A stretch of DNA of 64,000 bases from Sulfuritalea hydrogenivorans sk43H (GTDB taxonomy: Bacteria > Pseudomonadota > Gammaproteobacteria > Burkholderiales > Rhodocyclaceae). The notes under the pieces are model-generated. The model made no database searches, had not been told where the DNA came from, and was given only the letters and a program-made list of their open reading frames with translations. This document shows, one piece after another, positions 1 to 8,600 of the stretch; within the stretch, counting starts at the first letter, position 1; every line of letters begins with the position of its first letter. The stretch spans positions 2,108,001-2,172,000 of the forward strand of contig NZ_AP012547.1 of NCBI RefSeq assembly GCF_000828635.1, given 5' to 3'. The translations under genes and the position numbers were made by a program.

Positions 1-527
1 GCACCTCGGTCTTCGCCGACGCGGCGAGCTTCCTCGGCACACTGCGCCCCGACTGGCACGGCTGCCTGATCATCGACATCCGCATGGCCGGCATGGATGG
101 CCTGACGCTGCAGCGGGAACTGCAGGCACGAGGCTGCGCCATACCCGTGGTCATCATCACCGGCCATGGCGACGTCAGCTCCGCGCGGGAGGCCTTTCGC
201 GCGGCCGCGGTCGACTTTCTCGAGAAGCCGCTCGACGAGGATCGCCTGGTTCAGGCCATCGACGAAGCCTATGCCCGGCAAACCGCCGACCTCACGAGCC
301 AGCGTCGGCGGGAAGGCTTCCTGCGCCGCATCGAGGAACTGACGCCGCGCGAACGGGAAGTCATGCACCTTGTCATCGCCGGCCACCACAACCGGGAGAT
401 CGCCGAGGAGCTCGGCATCAGCGTGCGTACGGTCGAAGTGCACAAGGCGCGCATGATGGCGAAGCTGGAGGCGGAAAGCATTCCGCAGCTGGTTCGGGTC
501 AGCCTCGGAGTGGGCGGCGACACGTGA
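1..527 (+). CDS. LuxR-type response regulator, FixJ/NarL-like (5' truncated by window)
   Basis: The reading frame is open from base 3, so the start lies outside the window. The visible part is the C-terminal half of a receiver domain followed by an output domain. The phospho-acceptor Asp is in LIIDIRMAGMDG and the conserved Lys in FLEKPLD. A LuxR/GerE helix-turn-helix follows (LTPREREVMHLV, then NREIAEELGISVRTVEVH). Asp-Ile-Arg-Met and the short spacing to the HTH are typical of FixJ/TodT/TtrR-type regulators, which are normally paired with a PAS histidine kinase; any partner would lie left of the window. It faces the methyltransferase at 543 with 15 bp between stop codons. Confidence 0.9.
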   Translation, partial: TSVFADAASFLGTLRPDWHGCLIIDIRMAGMDGLTLQRELQARGCAIPVVIITGHGDVSSAREAFRAAAVDFLEKPLDEDRLVQAIDEAYARQTADLTSQRRREGFLRRIEELTPREREVMHLVIAGHHNREIAEELGISVRTVEVHKARMMAKLEAESIPQLVRVSLGVGGDT

Positions 528-542
528 CCCGACCCACAGGGG

Positions 543-1172
543 TCATCCGGGCTTGCGCGCCACCATGCCGATCAGCGCCGAGCGCCCCTTGTGGCCCTTG
601 CCCTCGGCAATCTCTTCCTCATAGTCGACCAGTTCCTCGATCTCCCAGTCGGCAAACGCTTCGAGCAGGATTTCCCGGGTGTAGAGGTTTTCGAGATCGC
701 CCGGCCCGCCGGTGCGGTAATCGAGCTGCTTCGGCGTATAGCCCTGCAGCAGGATTCGTCCGCCCGGCCGCGCCAGCTGCTTCATGGCCGCGAACTGCCG
801 CGCGCGATCGGCGGCGCCGACGAACTGGATGAAGACGCCGATCACCCAGTCGTAGGCATTCTGCATGTCGTGCGGCGGCCAGTCCGGCGCCAGCATGTCG
901 GCCAGCAGAAAGCGGATCTCCAGCTGGCGTCCGGCCGCCAGCCGGCGCGCCTTTTCCACGGCCACCGGCGAAATTTCGACGGCCGTCACCTCCAGCCCCT
1001 GCTCGGCCAGCCAGACCGAGTTGCGCCCCTCGCCATCGGCCACCGACACCGCCGTGCGGCCGTCACGCAAAAGCCCGGCGCGATGCGCGAGGAAGCGGTT
1101 GGGCTCGGTGCCGAACAGATAGTCCTCGCCGGCATCCCGGTAGCGCGTGTTCCAGCGGGTTTCCTGATCCAT
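543..1172 (-). CDS. class I SAM-dependent methyltransferase
   Basis: Predicted cytoplasmic methyltransferase of about 209 aa with a Rossmann-type SAM fold. The glycine-poor motif I is VSVADGEGRNSVWLA, followed by the acidic VEISPVAVEKA and an aromatic W-V-I-G-V-F strand. The layout resembles the TehB/thiopurine group, but the substrate cannot be told. I chose the ATG at 1172 (MDQETRWNTRY) over an upstream ATG at 1226 because AAGGAAG sits about 7 bases before it. Its 5' end is divergent from the gene at 1274, with about 100 bp between. Confidence 0.8.
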   Translation of the reverse strand: MDQETRWNTRYRDAGEDYLFGTEPNRFLAHRAGLLRDGRTAVSVADGEGRNSVWLAEQGLEVTAVEISPVAVEKARRLAAGRQLEIRFLLADMLAPDWPPHDMQNAYDWVIGVFIQFVGAADRARQFAAMKQLARPGGRILLQGYTPKQLDYRTGGPGDLENLYTREILLEAFADWEIEELVDYEEEIAEGKGHKGRSALIGMVARKPG

Positions 1173-1242
1173 CGGCGAACTTCCTTTTCCTGTGGATGAG
1201 ACATTGCCGATCATGCTGGATTGCATGCGGCGGTCGGAGTAT

Positions 1243-1258
1243 ATTAGATAAAACTAAT
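1243..1258. promoter_or_regulatory. AT-rich inverted repeat in divergent promoter region
   Basis: ATTAG and CTAAT flank an ATAAAA centre, inside an unusually AT-rich patch (TATATTAG) between the divergent methyltransferase and C_GCAxxG_C_C genes. TATATT could be a -10 element for the rightward gene. No clear -35 element is visible, so promoter or operator function is only inferred. Confidence 0.25.
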
Positions 1259-1273
1259 GCACTGGAGATCGCC

Positions 1274-1753
1274 ATGGACAAGGACGCGCCTACGCTCGGC
1301 GAGCAGGCCTACGACAAAGCCCTCAAGTACGAACTCGATTACGGCTGCTGCCCGCAATGCGTGCTCGCCACCGTGCAGGAAACCGTCGGCATCGTCGACG
1401 ACCAGACCATCAAGGCCAGCCACGGCCTCTCCGGCGGTGGCGGCCTGATCGGCGAAGGCATCTGCGGTGCGCTCAGCGGCGGCCTCATGGCCTTGAGCGC
1501 AAAGTACGGGCGCGACCGCGACAAGCTCGACCGCGGCCGCTACATCAACAACTTCAAGAAGGCCAGGGAACTCACCGAACGCTTCCGCGCCGAGTTCGGC
1601 GGCGTCACCTGCCAGGAACTGCAAAAGCAATTCACCGGCCGCACCTATGACATGTGGGATGCCGGGGAATACAAGGCCTTCGACGACGCCCGCGGCAGGA
1701 AATGCGCCCACGCCACCGGGACGGTGACGCAATGGGTGGTCGAGCTGCTGTGA
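1274..1753 (+). CDS. C_GCAxxG_C_C family redox-type protein
   Basis: 159-residue protein matching the C_GCAxxG_C_C family by eye: YGCCPQCVLATVQE near the N-terminus, then GLSGGGGLIGEGICGALSGG, then a C-terminal Cys in GGVTCQEL. Members are small proteins with spaced cysteines suggestive of a redox or metal site; no biochemical role is established that I can name. ATG 1274 is chosen because the family homology begins there and CTGGAGATCGCC precedes it. Confidence 0.85.
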   Translation: MDKDAPTLGEQAYDKALKYELDYGCCPQCVLATVQETVGIVDDQTIKASHGLSGGGGLIGEGICGALSGGLMALSAKYGRDRDKLDRGRYINNFKKARELTERFRAEFGGVTCQELQKQFTGRTYDMWDAGEYKAFDDARGRKCAHATGTVTQWVVELL

Positions 1754-1872
1754 GCAGCGCCGCGAGGCCGGCCGCCGCCGGCACCGGATTTATCCTGCAT
1801 CCCAGGGCCGGCACCGGTATCCTTCGCCATATCGTCTTCCGCTGAGCCGCCCGGGCGGCGCAGAGGCCCCCC

Positions 1873-2643
1873 ATGTTCGAGCACGCCACCACACTGCCCC
1901 TCGCCTTCTGGCTGCTGGCGATTCTCGCCACGTTGCTGGTCGGCATGTCCAAGGCCGGCTTCGGCGGCGCGGCGGGCAGCCTCGGCGTACCGCTGATGGC
2001 GCTGGTGGTGGCACCGCCCTTCGCCGCCGCGGTGATGCTGCCGATCCTGCTGATCATCGACGCCATTGGCCTGGTGGTGTTTCGCGGACGCGGCGACGCG
2101 GCCAACCTGCGCATCATCCTGCCCGGCGCCATGCTCGGCATCGCGCTCGGCTGGCTGACCTTCGGCCACGTCGATGCGCGCTGGATACGCCTGCTGATCG
2201 GCATCGAGGCGCTGGCCTTCGCCTTCGACCGCTTCCGCGCCGCGCGCGCTGTCGCAATCGCCGTACCGTCAGCGCCGACTCTCAGGCCGGGCATTTTCTG
2301 GAGCGCGCTGTCCGGCTTCACCAGCTTCGTCTCGCATGCCGGCGGCCCGCCGATCATGCAATACCTGATGCCGCAGAACATGGACAAGATGCGCCTGGTC
2401 GGTACCACGGTAATCTTCTTTTCGGTGGTGAATTTTTCAAAGCTCGGCCCCTATGCCCAACTCGGCCTGCTCGACCTGTCGAATCTCGGCGTTTCGCTGT
2501 TGCTGGCGCCGGCGATCCCGCTCGGCTACTTCGTCGGCTACCGCCTGCTGCACGCCATCGACATGCGTGGCTTCAACCTCGTCACGGCCTGGACGCTGCT
2601 GGCAGCCGGCACCAAGCTGGTCTACGACGGCATTGCCGGCTAG
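1873..2643 (+). CDS. TSUP (TauE/SafE) family membrane exporter/permease
   Basis: 256-aa polytopic inner-membrane protein with the typical two-half TSUP layout. The first half opens with FWLLAILATLLVGMSKAGFGG, the second with FWSALSGFTSFVSHAGGPPI. SKAGFGG and SHAGGPP are the hallmark motifs of the sulfite exporter TauE/SafE family. Relatives move sulfite, sulfoacetate or other organic anions. The Xsc gene at 23.5 kb would release sulfite, but linkage to this exporter is only a suggestion. A dispersed 21-bp repeat encodes residues about 129-136 (AVPSAPT) in the loop between the two halves. It ends 4 bp before the lipoprotein gene. Confidence 0.85.
   Translation: MFEHATTLPLAFWLLAILATLLVGMSKAGFGGAAGSLGVPLMALVVAPPFAAAVMLPILLIIDAIGLVVFRGRGDAANLRIILPGAMLGIALGWLTFGHVDARWIRLLIGIEALAFAFDRFRAARAVAIAVPSAPTLRPGIFWSALSGFTSFVSHAGGPPIMQYLMPQNMDKMRLVGTTVIFFSVVNFSKLGPYAQLGLLDLSNLGVSLLLAPAIPLGYFVGYRLLHAIDMRGFNLVTAWTLLAAGTKLVYDGIAG
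2259..2279 (+). repeat. dispersed 21-bp repeat, copy 1 (in TSUP gene)
   Basis: Consensus of the family: CGCCGT, three variable bases, then GCCAGCGCCGAC, usually followed by T and often preceded by CAT or GAT. This copy has ACC-GTC in the middle and encodes AVPSAPT in the central loop of the TSUP protein. Confidence 0.85.
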
Positions 2644-2647
2644 CGCG

Positions 2648-2989
2648 ATGAACCGCCTCGCCCGCCGTCGGCTCGGCCCTGCCCTCGTGATGCTGCTGCT
2701 GGGCGGCTGCGTCTATCTGCCCGAAACCACCATCCGCTACGACGAAAAGTGCGGCGTCTACGAACGCAAGATGACCATGCAGCCCTACCAGGTCGGAAGC
2801 CTGATGGGCTGCCGCGACGAAGGCTGTGTGGCCGGCCTGGTAGCCGCCGGCGTGGTATCGGCGGCCTCGGCCGTGGTGACCGGCAGCGTGGTGGTGGTCG
2901 GCAACGTGGTCAACTGGCTTGAAAAGCAGGGGCAGTGCCTGAACCCGGCGCCCAAGGCCGACGACCCGGGCGCGCCGGCCGCGAAGTAG
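2648..2989 (+). CDS. small lipoprotein of unknown function
   Basis: 113 aa. The N-terminus is a lipoprotein signal (charged MNRLARRRLG, a hydrophobic stretch, lipobox LLGGC). After Cys the chain has YLPETTIRYDEKCGVYERK, a hydrophobic Ala/Val/Gly-rich segment (VAGLVAAGVVSAASAVVTG) that may be a membrane or glycine-zipper-like helix, and a short Pro/Ala tail. I do not recognise the family. It is probably co-transcribed with the TSUP gene, 4 bp upstream. Confidence 0.7.
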   Translation: MNRLARRRLGPALVMLLLGGCVYLPETTIRYDEKCGVYERKMTMQPYQVGSLMGCRDEGCVAGLVAAGVVSAASAVVTGSVVVVGNVVNWLEKQGQCLNPAPKADDPGAPAAK

Positions 2990-3066
2990 CCTGGCCGCTC
3001 GGCAAGACGCCCGCGCCGGTCAGCCGAGTATCCGCGAAGGCAGCTGCTCGAGGCCCCGCAATTCAA

Positions 3067-4407
3067 TCACTGGCTGAGGCGCGCCGCGCTCTCCGCCCAC
3101 TCCAGCGCTTCCGCCGAGGCCCTCTCGATTTCATCGAGGGGAATCGCCGTCTGCTCGGCAAGGCGCGATGTCTGCTCGACGCGCCCCTTCTCCACGGCGA
3201 TCGCCAGCATCAGGTAACGGCCGAAGGGCCCCGCGCTGTTGAGCAGCACGTCCTTGATCTCCGCCGACAGATGGATGCGTTCGACGACCTTGGCCATCGG
3301 CACGCCCAGCAGGCTGTCGAGCATCGAGAGCAGGCCGACGAGGAACAGCTCGTCGCACTCGCGCTTGCCGTACTTTCCCTGCCCCACGAGTTCGAGGAAG
3401 CGGCCCCGCGCCAGCGCGAGTTCGAGCAGCACCTCGTCGCGCGGCGAATTCGCGCCGGCGCGGAACATGGCGAGCGACAGCCAGCGATAAAGCTGTTCGC
3501 GGCCCAGGATCATGATCGCCTGGTCGATCCCGCTCACCGGATTCTCCCGCGCCATGATCGGCGAATTCGCCATGGCCACCACTTTCACCGCCACACCCGG
3601 ATCGCGCTTGGCGACCTTTGCAATATCAGACAGGTCGGCATCCGTGCGCAGCAGATTGAGCATCTCGATCAGGACCAGCCGGCTCTGGCTGATTTCCCCC
3701 GTCTGCTGTTCTTCGTCGGCGGCCGTGGCAAACGACCCCAGACAAAAATCCGCGCCGCGCGAAACGCACAGCCGGCGCTCCGGCCAGCCGTCGACGTTCT
3801 CGACTACCCGCTGCAGCCGCGGAAACTCGGTCTTGAAGCCAGTCAATGCGCGCTCGAGGCCGGGCAGCGAGTAGGCGGAAAAGTCGATCAGCACAAGATC
3901 GGCGCACTCGAGGATCAGGTCGCGATCGCCCGAATGGCCGGTTCCCGTCACGCCCACCCGGGCGCCGGCCGCACGAATCGCCAGCGCAACTTCGCGCCAG
4001 CGCTCCCGCGGCAGGGACGCCTCGGGCGAATCCAGCAGAAACACGGTATGCGGGCCGATCAGGGAAGTGAAATCCAGGCTGATCCAGTGCGCTGCCGGCA
4101 GCGGAATCAGCGCCATCCGCCGTTCGGCGAAGGCGGCGACATTGGCGGCGCGCAAGGCTTCGAGCGTGGCACGCGGATTCGGCTCATGCGGCGAATCGGG
4201 AACATGCACCGCAAACCGGTAGCCGCCGATTCGCGTTTTGGCGTCGATGATTTCATCGCGCTGCAGGACGATCGGCGGCGTTTCGCGCGACGGGGCGGTG
4301 AATAGCGGCGCCGCGGGATCCGGCGGCTTCCTGTCGCGCCCGAACGGGTCCTCGTTGATTTTTACGGCAGGCTGATTTCCAACAAGGCGCTTGATTAAAC
4401 CAAACAT
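3067..4407 (-). CDS. EAL/HDOD signalling protein (YuxH-like)
   Basis: 446 aa. The N-terminal half resembles a degenerate EAL domain: IVLQRDEIIDAKTRIGGYRF replaces the usual Q-P-I-F-D-x-x-x-x-V-x-G-Y-E-L-L opening, and the catalytic E-A/V-L signature and metal ligands are not visible, so c-di-GMP hydrolysis is unlikely. The C-terminal half is an HDOD domain (LVLIEMLNLLRTDADLSDIA, then DPGVAVKVVAMANSP). HDOD proteins act as scaffolds in signalling. I chose ATG 4407 (MFGLIKRLVGN), which matches the family N-terminus and has GGAAAGCAG upstream; a longer frame extends to 4575 without homology. Divergent from hflX across 188 bp. Confidence 0.85.
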   Translation of the reverse strand: MFGLIKRLVGNQPAVKINEDPFGRDRKPPDPAAPLFTAPSRETPPIVLQRDEIIDAKTRIGGYRFAVHVPDSPHEPNPRATLEALRAANVAAFAERRMALIPLPAAHWISLDFTSLIGPHTVFLLDSPEASLPRERWREVALAIRAAGARVGVTGTGHSGDRDLILECADLVLIDFSAYSLPGLERALTGFKTEFPRLQRVVENVDGWPERRLCVSRGADFCLGSFATAADEEQQTGEISQSRLVLIEMLNLLRTDADLSDIAKVAKRDPGVAVKVVAMANSPIMARENPVSGIDQAIMILGREQLYRWLSLAMFRAGANSPRDEVLLELALARGRFLELVGQGKYGKRECDELFLVGLLSMLDSLLGVPMAKVVERIHLSAEIKDVLLNSAGPFGRYLMLAIAVEKGRVEQTSRLAEQTAIPLDEIERASAEALEWAESAARLSQ

Positions 4408-4595
4408 GCTTCGCTGCTTTCCGTAAAGACGCCGTAAATGCTGTCGCAACACACGCGTTCTGCTCAAGCGGATTATGCGACAGAACCCGCAATTTTTCGG
4501 CACCGATGCGGACCGTAACTTTCGCATCAAATCCGGCAAGCGGCGCATTGGCGGGTACACTCCGCCTTCACCCACCCAGAAAAAACCATCCCCGC

Positions 4596-5948
4596 ATGCG
4601 CAAAGAAGTCAAGGAAAAGCCCAAATACGCCATCGTCGCGGCCGTGCAGCTGCCGAACGTCAGCGACATCGAGTTCGAGGCCTCGCTCGCCGAGCTGCGC
4701 GACCTGGCCAAGACGCTGGGCTACCAGATCACCGCCACCTTCACCCAGAAGCGTTCCAGCTTCGACGCCACGGCCTACCTGGGCAAGGGCAAGCGCGAGG
4801 AAATGCGCGCCTTCGTGGACAGCGAACCCGCGCCCGGCACCTTCGAGCACCCGCTGCACGCCGCCGCCGACCCCGAGGCCGGCAAGATCGAAGCCATTTT
4901 CGTCGACCACGAAATCTCGCCCTCGCAGGCGCGCGACCTCGAAAAGGAAGTCGGCGCCGAGGTGCTGGACCGCACCATGGTCATCCTCGAAATCTTCCAC
5001 CGCCACGCCACTTCGCGCGCCGCGCGCGCGCAGGTCGAGATCGCGCGGCTGGGCTACATGGCGCCGCGCCTGAGGGAAGCCGCCAAGCTCGCCGGCCCGC
5101 AAGGCCGGCAGCGCAGCGGCACCGGCGGGCGCGGCGCCGGCGAATCGCACACCGAACTGGACAAACGCAAGATCCGCGACCACATCGCCGAGTTGCAGAA
5201 GGAAATCGACGCAATGGACGTCGAGCGCAAAACCCAGCGCTCGCGCCGGCAGGGTCGCCAGGGGCTCGCCACCGTGGCGCTGGTCGGCTACACCAACGCC
5301 GGCAAATCCACCCTGATGCGCGCGCTGACCGGCAGCGACGTGCTGGTCGAGAACAAGCTCTTCGCCACGCTCGACACCACCGTGCGCGCCCTCCACCCCG
5401 AAAGCCGGCCGCGCGTGCTGGTCAGCGACACCGTCGGCTTCATCAAGAACCTGCCGCACGGCTTGGTGGCTTCGTTCAAGTCCACGCTCGAAGAAGCGCT
5501 CGACGCCGCGCTGCTGCTGCACGTCATCGACGCCAGCGATCCCGGCTTCGAACGGCAACTGGCGGTTACCGACAAGGTGCTGGCAGAGATCGGCGCGCAG
5601 GAGGTGCCGCGCATCCGCGTTTTCAACAAGATTGATCACGTCGGCGACGCCGCCGCGCAAGCCGAACGCGAAGCCGCGCTGCGCGCCGCCTGGCCCGATT
5701 GCATCGTCATGAGCGCGCGCCGCGCCGATGACGTGACGCTGCTGCGCGAAGCGATCATCGACTTCTTCCGGCAGGATCAGGTCGAGGCCGAGCTGTTCCT
5801 GCCCTGGTCGGCCCAGCAACAGCGCAGCCAGATCTTCGCCAGTTGCGAAGTGCTCGACGAGCGCGCCGACGAGGAAGGCGCCTTGCTGCGCGTGCGCGGC
5901 GAGCGCGAGGCGGTGGAGCGACTGAAGGAGCAGTTCGGCAAGACTTGA
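4596..5948 (+). CDS. hflX: HflX-type ribosome-associated GTPase
   Basis: 450-aa GTPase that in characterised bacteria binds and splits stalled or stressed ribosomes. G1 is GYTNAGKST, G3 is DTVGFIKNLP, G4 is NKID. The N-terminal domain has the family glycine loop (YLGKGKREEM) and the DHEISPSQARDLEKE and RVIDRT-like (EVLDRTMVILEIF) signatures, then a Gly-rich linker and coiled helix before the G domain. Unusual: it stands alone rather than in the hfq-hflX-hflK-hflC order common in proteobacteria, so it may be a second copy. ATG 4596 is chosen by homology. Confidence 0.93.
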   Translation: MRKEVKEKPKYAIVAAVQLPNVSDIEFEASLAELRDLAKTLGYQITATFTQKRSSFDATAYLGKGKREEMRAFVDSEPAPGTFEHPLHAAADPEAGKIEAIFVDHEISPSQARDLEKEVGAEVLDRTMVILEIFHRHATSRAARAQVEIARLGYMAPRLREAAKLAGPQGRQRSGTGGRGAGESHTELDKRKIRDHIAELQKEIDAMDVERKTQRSRRQGRQGLATVALVGYTNAGKSTLMRALTGSDVLVENKLFATLDTTVRALHPESRPRVLVSDTVGFIKNLPHGLVASFKSTLEEALDAALLLHVIDASDPGFERQLAVTDKVLAEIGAQEVPRIRVFNKIDHVGDAAAQAEREAALRAAWPDCIVMSARRADDVTLLREAIIDFFRQDQVEAELFLPWSAQQQRSQIFASCEVLDERADEEGALLRVRGEREAVERLKEQFGKT

Positions 5949-5972
5949 AGAGTTCCCGCAGGGACGCAGAGC

Positions 5973-5993
5973 GCTGGCGCTGGCGGTACGGCG
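5973..5993 (-). repeat. dispersed 21-bp repeat, copy 2 (after hflX)
   Basis: Reverse orientation, 19 of 21 positions agree with the consensus (GCTGG instead of GTCGG at the start). It begins 24 bp after the hflX stop, and GATCAAGG follows the ACGGCG end. Confidence 0.75.
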
Positions 5994-6006
5994 ATCAAGG
6001 CACCGC

Positions 6007-6912
6007 TCAGTGCGCGGCGCCGATCTCCGCATGAAAGTCCCGCATGGCAGCGGCCACCTCGGCCGGCAATTCCTCGGGCAGGAAGTGCCCGCAATCCAGG
6101 CCCCGGCCGCGGACGTCGCGAGCCTTTTCGCGCCACAGGGCCAGCACGTCGTAGCTGCGTCCGACGAAGCCGCGCGCGCCCCACAACACCAGCAGCGGCG
6201 CATTGATGCGCTGGTGCGCGTCGGCCTCGTCGTGCCGCAGGTCGATGCCGGCGGCGGCGCGGTAATCGTCGCAACTGGCGCGGATCGCTTCCGGGTCGGA
6301 AAAGCAGCGGACGAATTCATCGACCGCCTCGGCCGAAAACGCCGCCTCGTTGCCCATGCTCCAGCGCGACAGACAGCCCTTGAGCCATGACGCCGGGTCG
6401 GCCGCGATCATGCGCTCGGGCAGCGGCGCCGCCTGGATCAGGAAGAACCAGTGGAAATACACGGTGGCCAGCGCCTGATCGGTCAAGGCGAAGGTGGTCA
6501 GGGTCGGCGCGATGTCCATGATGCACGCGCTGGCGACGCGCGCCTCGTGGTCGAGGCACAGGCGATGCACCACCCGCGCGCCGCGATCGTGCCCGGCGAC
6601 GTGAAAGCGCTCGTGGCCGAGCGCCGTCATCAGCTCCGCCATGTCCTGCGCCATCGCCCGCTTCGACTGGTTGGCCGCGTCGGGCAGCGACGGCGGCTTG
6701 CCCGAATCGCCGTAGCCGCGCAAATCCGGGATCACCAGTTCGAAATCGGCGGCGAGCAGCGGCGCCAGCTTGTGCCACATGGCGTGCGTCTCCGGGTAGC
6801 CGTGCAGTAACAGCAGCGCCGGCTTGCCCGGATTGGGCCGCAGCCGCAAGTGAATCTCGGTGCCGCTGACGGCGACGCGCCGCGCGGCAAACGAGGTGTC
6901 GAACAGGCTCAT
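6007..6912 (-). CDS. alpha/beta hydrolase, fluoroacetate dehalogenase-like
   Basis: 301 aa. The nucleophile elbow is GHDRGARV, with Asp instead of Ser, as in haloacetate/haloalkane dehalogenases and epoxide hydrolases. Fluoroacetate dehalogenase hallmarks are visible in order: oxyanion [14 protein letters not shown], two Arg near the nucleophile (HDRGAR), the halide-site His-Trp pair in YFHWFF, Tyr in CDDYRAA, and the catalytic His in CGHFLPEE. Predicted reaction: hydrolytic removal of halide from a short haloacid. Exact substrate is inference; DEHH-like epoxide or other ester hydrolysis is possible. It precedes a glutathione transferase in the same direction, 33 bp apart. Confidence 0.8.
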   Translation of the reverse strand: MSLFDTSFAARRVAVSGTEIHLRLRPNPGKPALLLLHGYPETHAMWHKLAPLLAADFELVIPDLRGYGDSGKPPSLPDAANQSKRAMAQDMAELMTALGHERFHVAGHDRGARVVHRLCLDHEARVASACIMDIAPTLTTFALTDQALATVYFHWFFLIQAAPLPERMIAADPASWLKGCLSRWSMGNEAAFSAEAVDEFVRCFSDPEAIRASCDDYRAAAGIDLRHDEADAHQRINAPLLVLWGARGFVGRSYDVLALWREKARDVRGRGLDCGHFLPEELPAEVAAAMRDFHAEIGAAH

Positions 6913-6945
6913 GCGCCGCCTCCGCTCATCGCGATCGAGCGCGGC

Positions 6946-7602
6946 CTACTTCGCCTTGTAGGTATCGAGGTTGATGCCCTCGCGCGCCATCGCCGCCGCC
7001 ACCGCCGGCTGCGCCGCGACGCGGGCGACATAGGCCTGGTAGCCCGGCAGCGAGGCCGGATCGATGCCGCCGAGCCCGCCCCAGCGCAGGAATGTCAGCG
7101 CGTAGGCATCGACGAAAGAAAGTTTGTCGCCGAGCAGGAAAGGCCCCGCCTCTTGCGCCCGCTTCTGGATGCGCTCCAGGCACTCGCGGAACGCCGCCAC
7201 GGCGGTGCTCTTCACATCCGCCTGGGCGGCTTCGCCGGTGGCAAACTTGCTCGGGCGGAAGATGTGCGTGAAGGTCGGATGCACGGTGTTGTTCATCCAG
7301 GCGAACAGCGACATCGCCTGCGCCCGCTGCCAGCTGTCGGCCGGCAGCAGCCCGGCCTGCGGAAAGCGCCGGTCGAGGTAATCGCAGATCGCCACGATCT
7401 GGTTCAGCGGCTTGCCGTCGACCACCAGCAGCGGCACCTGGCCCAGCGGATTCAGCGCCAGGTATTCCGGCGTCTGCTGTTCGCCCTTGTGCAGTTTCAC
7501 CGTCTGGGTTTCGATTTCCTCGCCCGTCGCGGCCTTGATCGCTTCGATGCCGACATGGGGGACGAACGAGCAGGCGCCGGGGCCAAAATATAGTTTCATC
7601 AT
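6946..7602 (-). CDS. glutathione S-transferase (beta-like)
   Basis: 218 aa. Thioredoxin-fold N-domain: MKLYFGPGACSFVPHV with the Cys/Ser region of beta-class GSTs, cis-Pro motif GQVPLLV and the glutathione-contacting NQIVAICDYLD. The all-alpha C-domain ends near FLRWGGLGGID. Predicted cytosolic conjugation of glutathione to electrophiles. Start: tandem ATG-ATG after AGGAG with 7-base spacing. Upstream of the dehalogenase-like gene, so the pair may form a small detoxification unit. Confidence 0.85.
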   Translation of the reverse strand: MMKLYFGPGACSFVPHVGIEAIKAATGEEIETQTVKLHKGEQQTPEYLALNPLGQVPLLVVDGKPLNQIVAICDYLDRRFPQAGLLPADSWQRAQAMSLFAWMNNTVHPTFTHIFRPSKFATGEAAQADVKSTAVAAFRECLERIQKRAQEAGPFLLGDKLSFVDAYALTFLRWGGLGGIDPASLPGYQAYVARVAAQPAVAAAMAREGINLDTYKAK

Positions 7603-7836
7603 AGTTATTCTCCTGTGGGGTCGGGGTTGATGCAGAGGGCAATTCTCGCACGGACGGGCGGTAGAGGCAGCGCAGCCCTACCCGGAAAATTCAAGCGTCG
7701 CGACGTCCGGGAAGCCTGCCGCTCATTGCCAACTGCGGCAGTTCGCCCCGCGAATCGGGCGCTTCGTCGCAATTGGCTCGCCCGGCGCAGGCGCATTGCG
7801 GAAACTGCCTCCACCCCAAACCCACAGGAGCTCGCC

Positions 7837-8226
7837 ATGCAGCAGGAATTCACCCCCATGATCCTCATCCACCTCGGCGCGGCCCTCGCTGCGCTGGTCC
7901 TCGGCATCGCCGTGTTCCTGCGTCGCAAGGGCAACCTCGCCCACCGCGTGCTGGGCCGCGCCTGGGTCGGCCTGATGCTGGTGACGGCGATCACGACCTA
8001 CTGGATCAGGGGCGGCGGCAACTTCTCGTGGATCCACGGCCTGTCGGTGATCTCGCTGGTCGCGCTCTGCTTCGCGGTCTACTTCGCCATGACCGGCAAT
8101 ATCCTGCGCCACCAGAGAATCATGAAGGGCGTGTTTTTCGGCGGCCTCGTCGTTGCCGGAGCCTTCACCTTGCTGCCCGCGCGCCTGCTGGGTCACGCGC
8201 TGCGGTCTTCGCTCGGCGTGATCTGA
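7837..8226 (+). CDS. DUF2306-like small membrane protein
   Basis: 129 aa with four hydrophobic helices: MILIHLGAALAALVLGIAVFL, a second around VLGRAWVGLMLVTAI, a third around LSVISLVALCFAVYFAM and a fourth around VFFGGLVVAGAFTLL. The His pattern (IHLGAA, HRVLGR, WIHGLS, HQRIMKG) is characteristic of DUF2306 proteins, a family of unknown function. ATG 7837 follows AGGAG at 6 bases. The 234 bp upstream (7603-7836), divergent from the GST gene, shows no gene I can support. Confidence 0.75.
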   Translation: MQQEFTPMILIHLGAALAALVLGIAVFLRRKGNLAHRVLGRAWVGLMLVTAITTYWIRGGGNFSWIHGLSVISLVALCFAVYFAMTGNILRHQRIMKGVFFGGLVVAGAFTLLPARLLGHALRSSLGVI

Positions 8227-8339
8227 CAGCGCCGGCCCCAAGCGCGCGCACTGCCCGACGCGCAAACCCGCGGCTGGCTCATCGCCACTCAATCCTGAAA
8301 CGGTTGTTCAGGCTTCGCGGCCCAGAGATTTCAGTACCG

Positions 8340-8345
8340 TATAAT
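8340..8345 (+). promoter_or_regulatory. -10-like TATAAT upstream of the antitoxin gene
   Basis: A perfect TATAAT hexamer 52 bp before the antitoxin start, with an AT-rich discriminator (GTTTTTTATG). No convincing -35 lies 16-18 bp upstream, so it may need an activator or may be fortuitous. Confidence 0.35.
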
Positions 8346-8397
8346 GTTTTTTATGCAAACCGCTCCCCTTTAACCTCCGCCGACAGGAGCAAGAGCA

Positions 8398-8598
8398 ATG
8401 AATGCCACCGAACAGGTATTAATCGAGAAGCTCAAACAACTGCCGCCGCAGCGCTTGGCGGAAGTCGAGGACTTTGTGGATTTCCTGCGTACGCGCGAGG
8501 ATGAACAGCGCCTCACCCAAGCCGCCGCCAAAGTCGCCGAGGAGAGCTTTGCCGCCGTATGGAATAACGACGAAGACGCCGCCTACGATAGGATGTGA
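8398..8598 (+). CDS. type II antitoxin (DUF2281/VapB-like), partner of a PemK/MazF-like toxin
   Basis: 66 aa: EKLKQLPPQRLAEVEDFVDFLR is the DUF2281-type antitoxin core, with an acidic C-terminal tail (NNDEDAAYDRM) that would bind and neutralise the toxin. A Shine-Dalgarno AGGAG lies 10 bases before ATG. The toxin frame begins 2 bp after the stop. Because that toxin is frameshifted, this antitoxin may now be without its cognate partner. Confidence 0.8.
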   Translation: MNATEQVLIEKLKQLPPQRLAEVEDFVDFLRTREDEQRLTQAAAKVAEESFAAVWNNDEDAAYDRM

Positions 8599-8600
8599 CG

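Noticed and set aside
553-580. Sequence GATCAGCGCCGAGCG resembling the dispersed repeat
   Set aside because: Only about nine contiguous core bases match and it encodes conserved-looking methyltransferase sequence; below the cut-off used for the 13 copies.
4527-6320. Long open frame antisense to hflX
   Set aside because: It mirrors the codon bias of hflX, has no recognisable domain and overlaps a clear HflX GTPase on the other strand.
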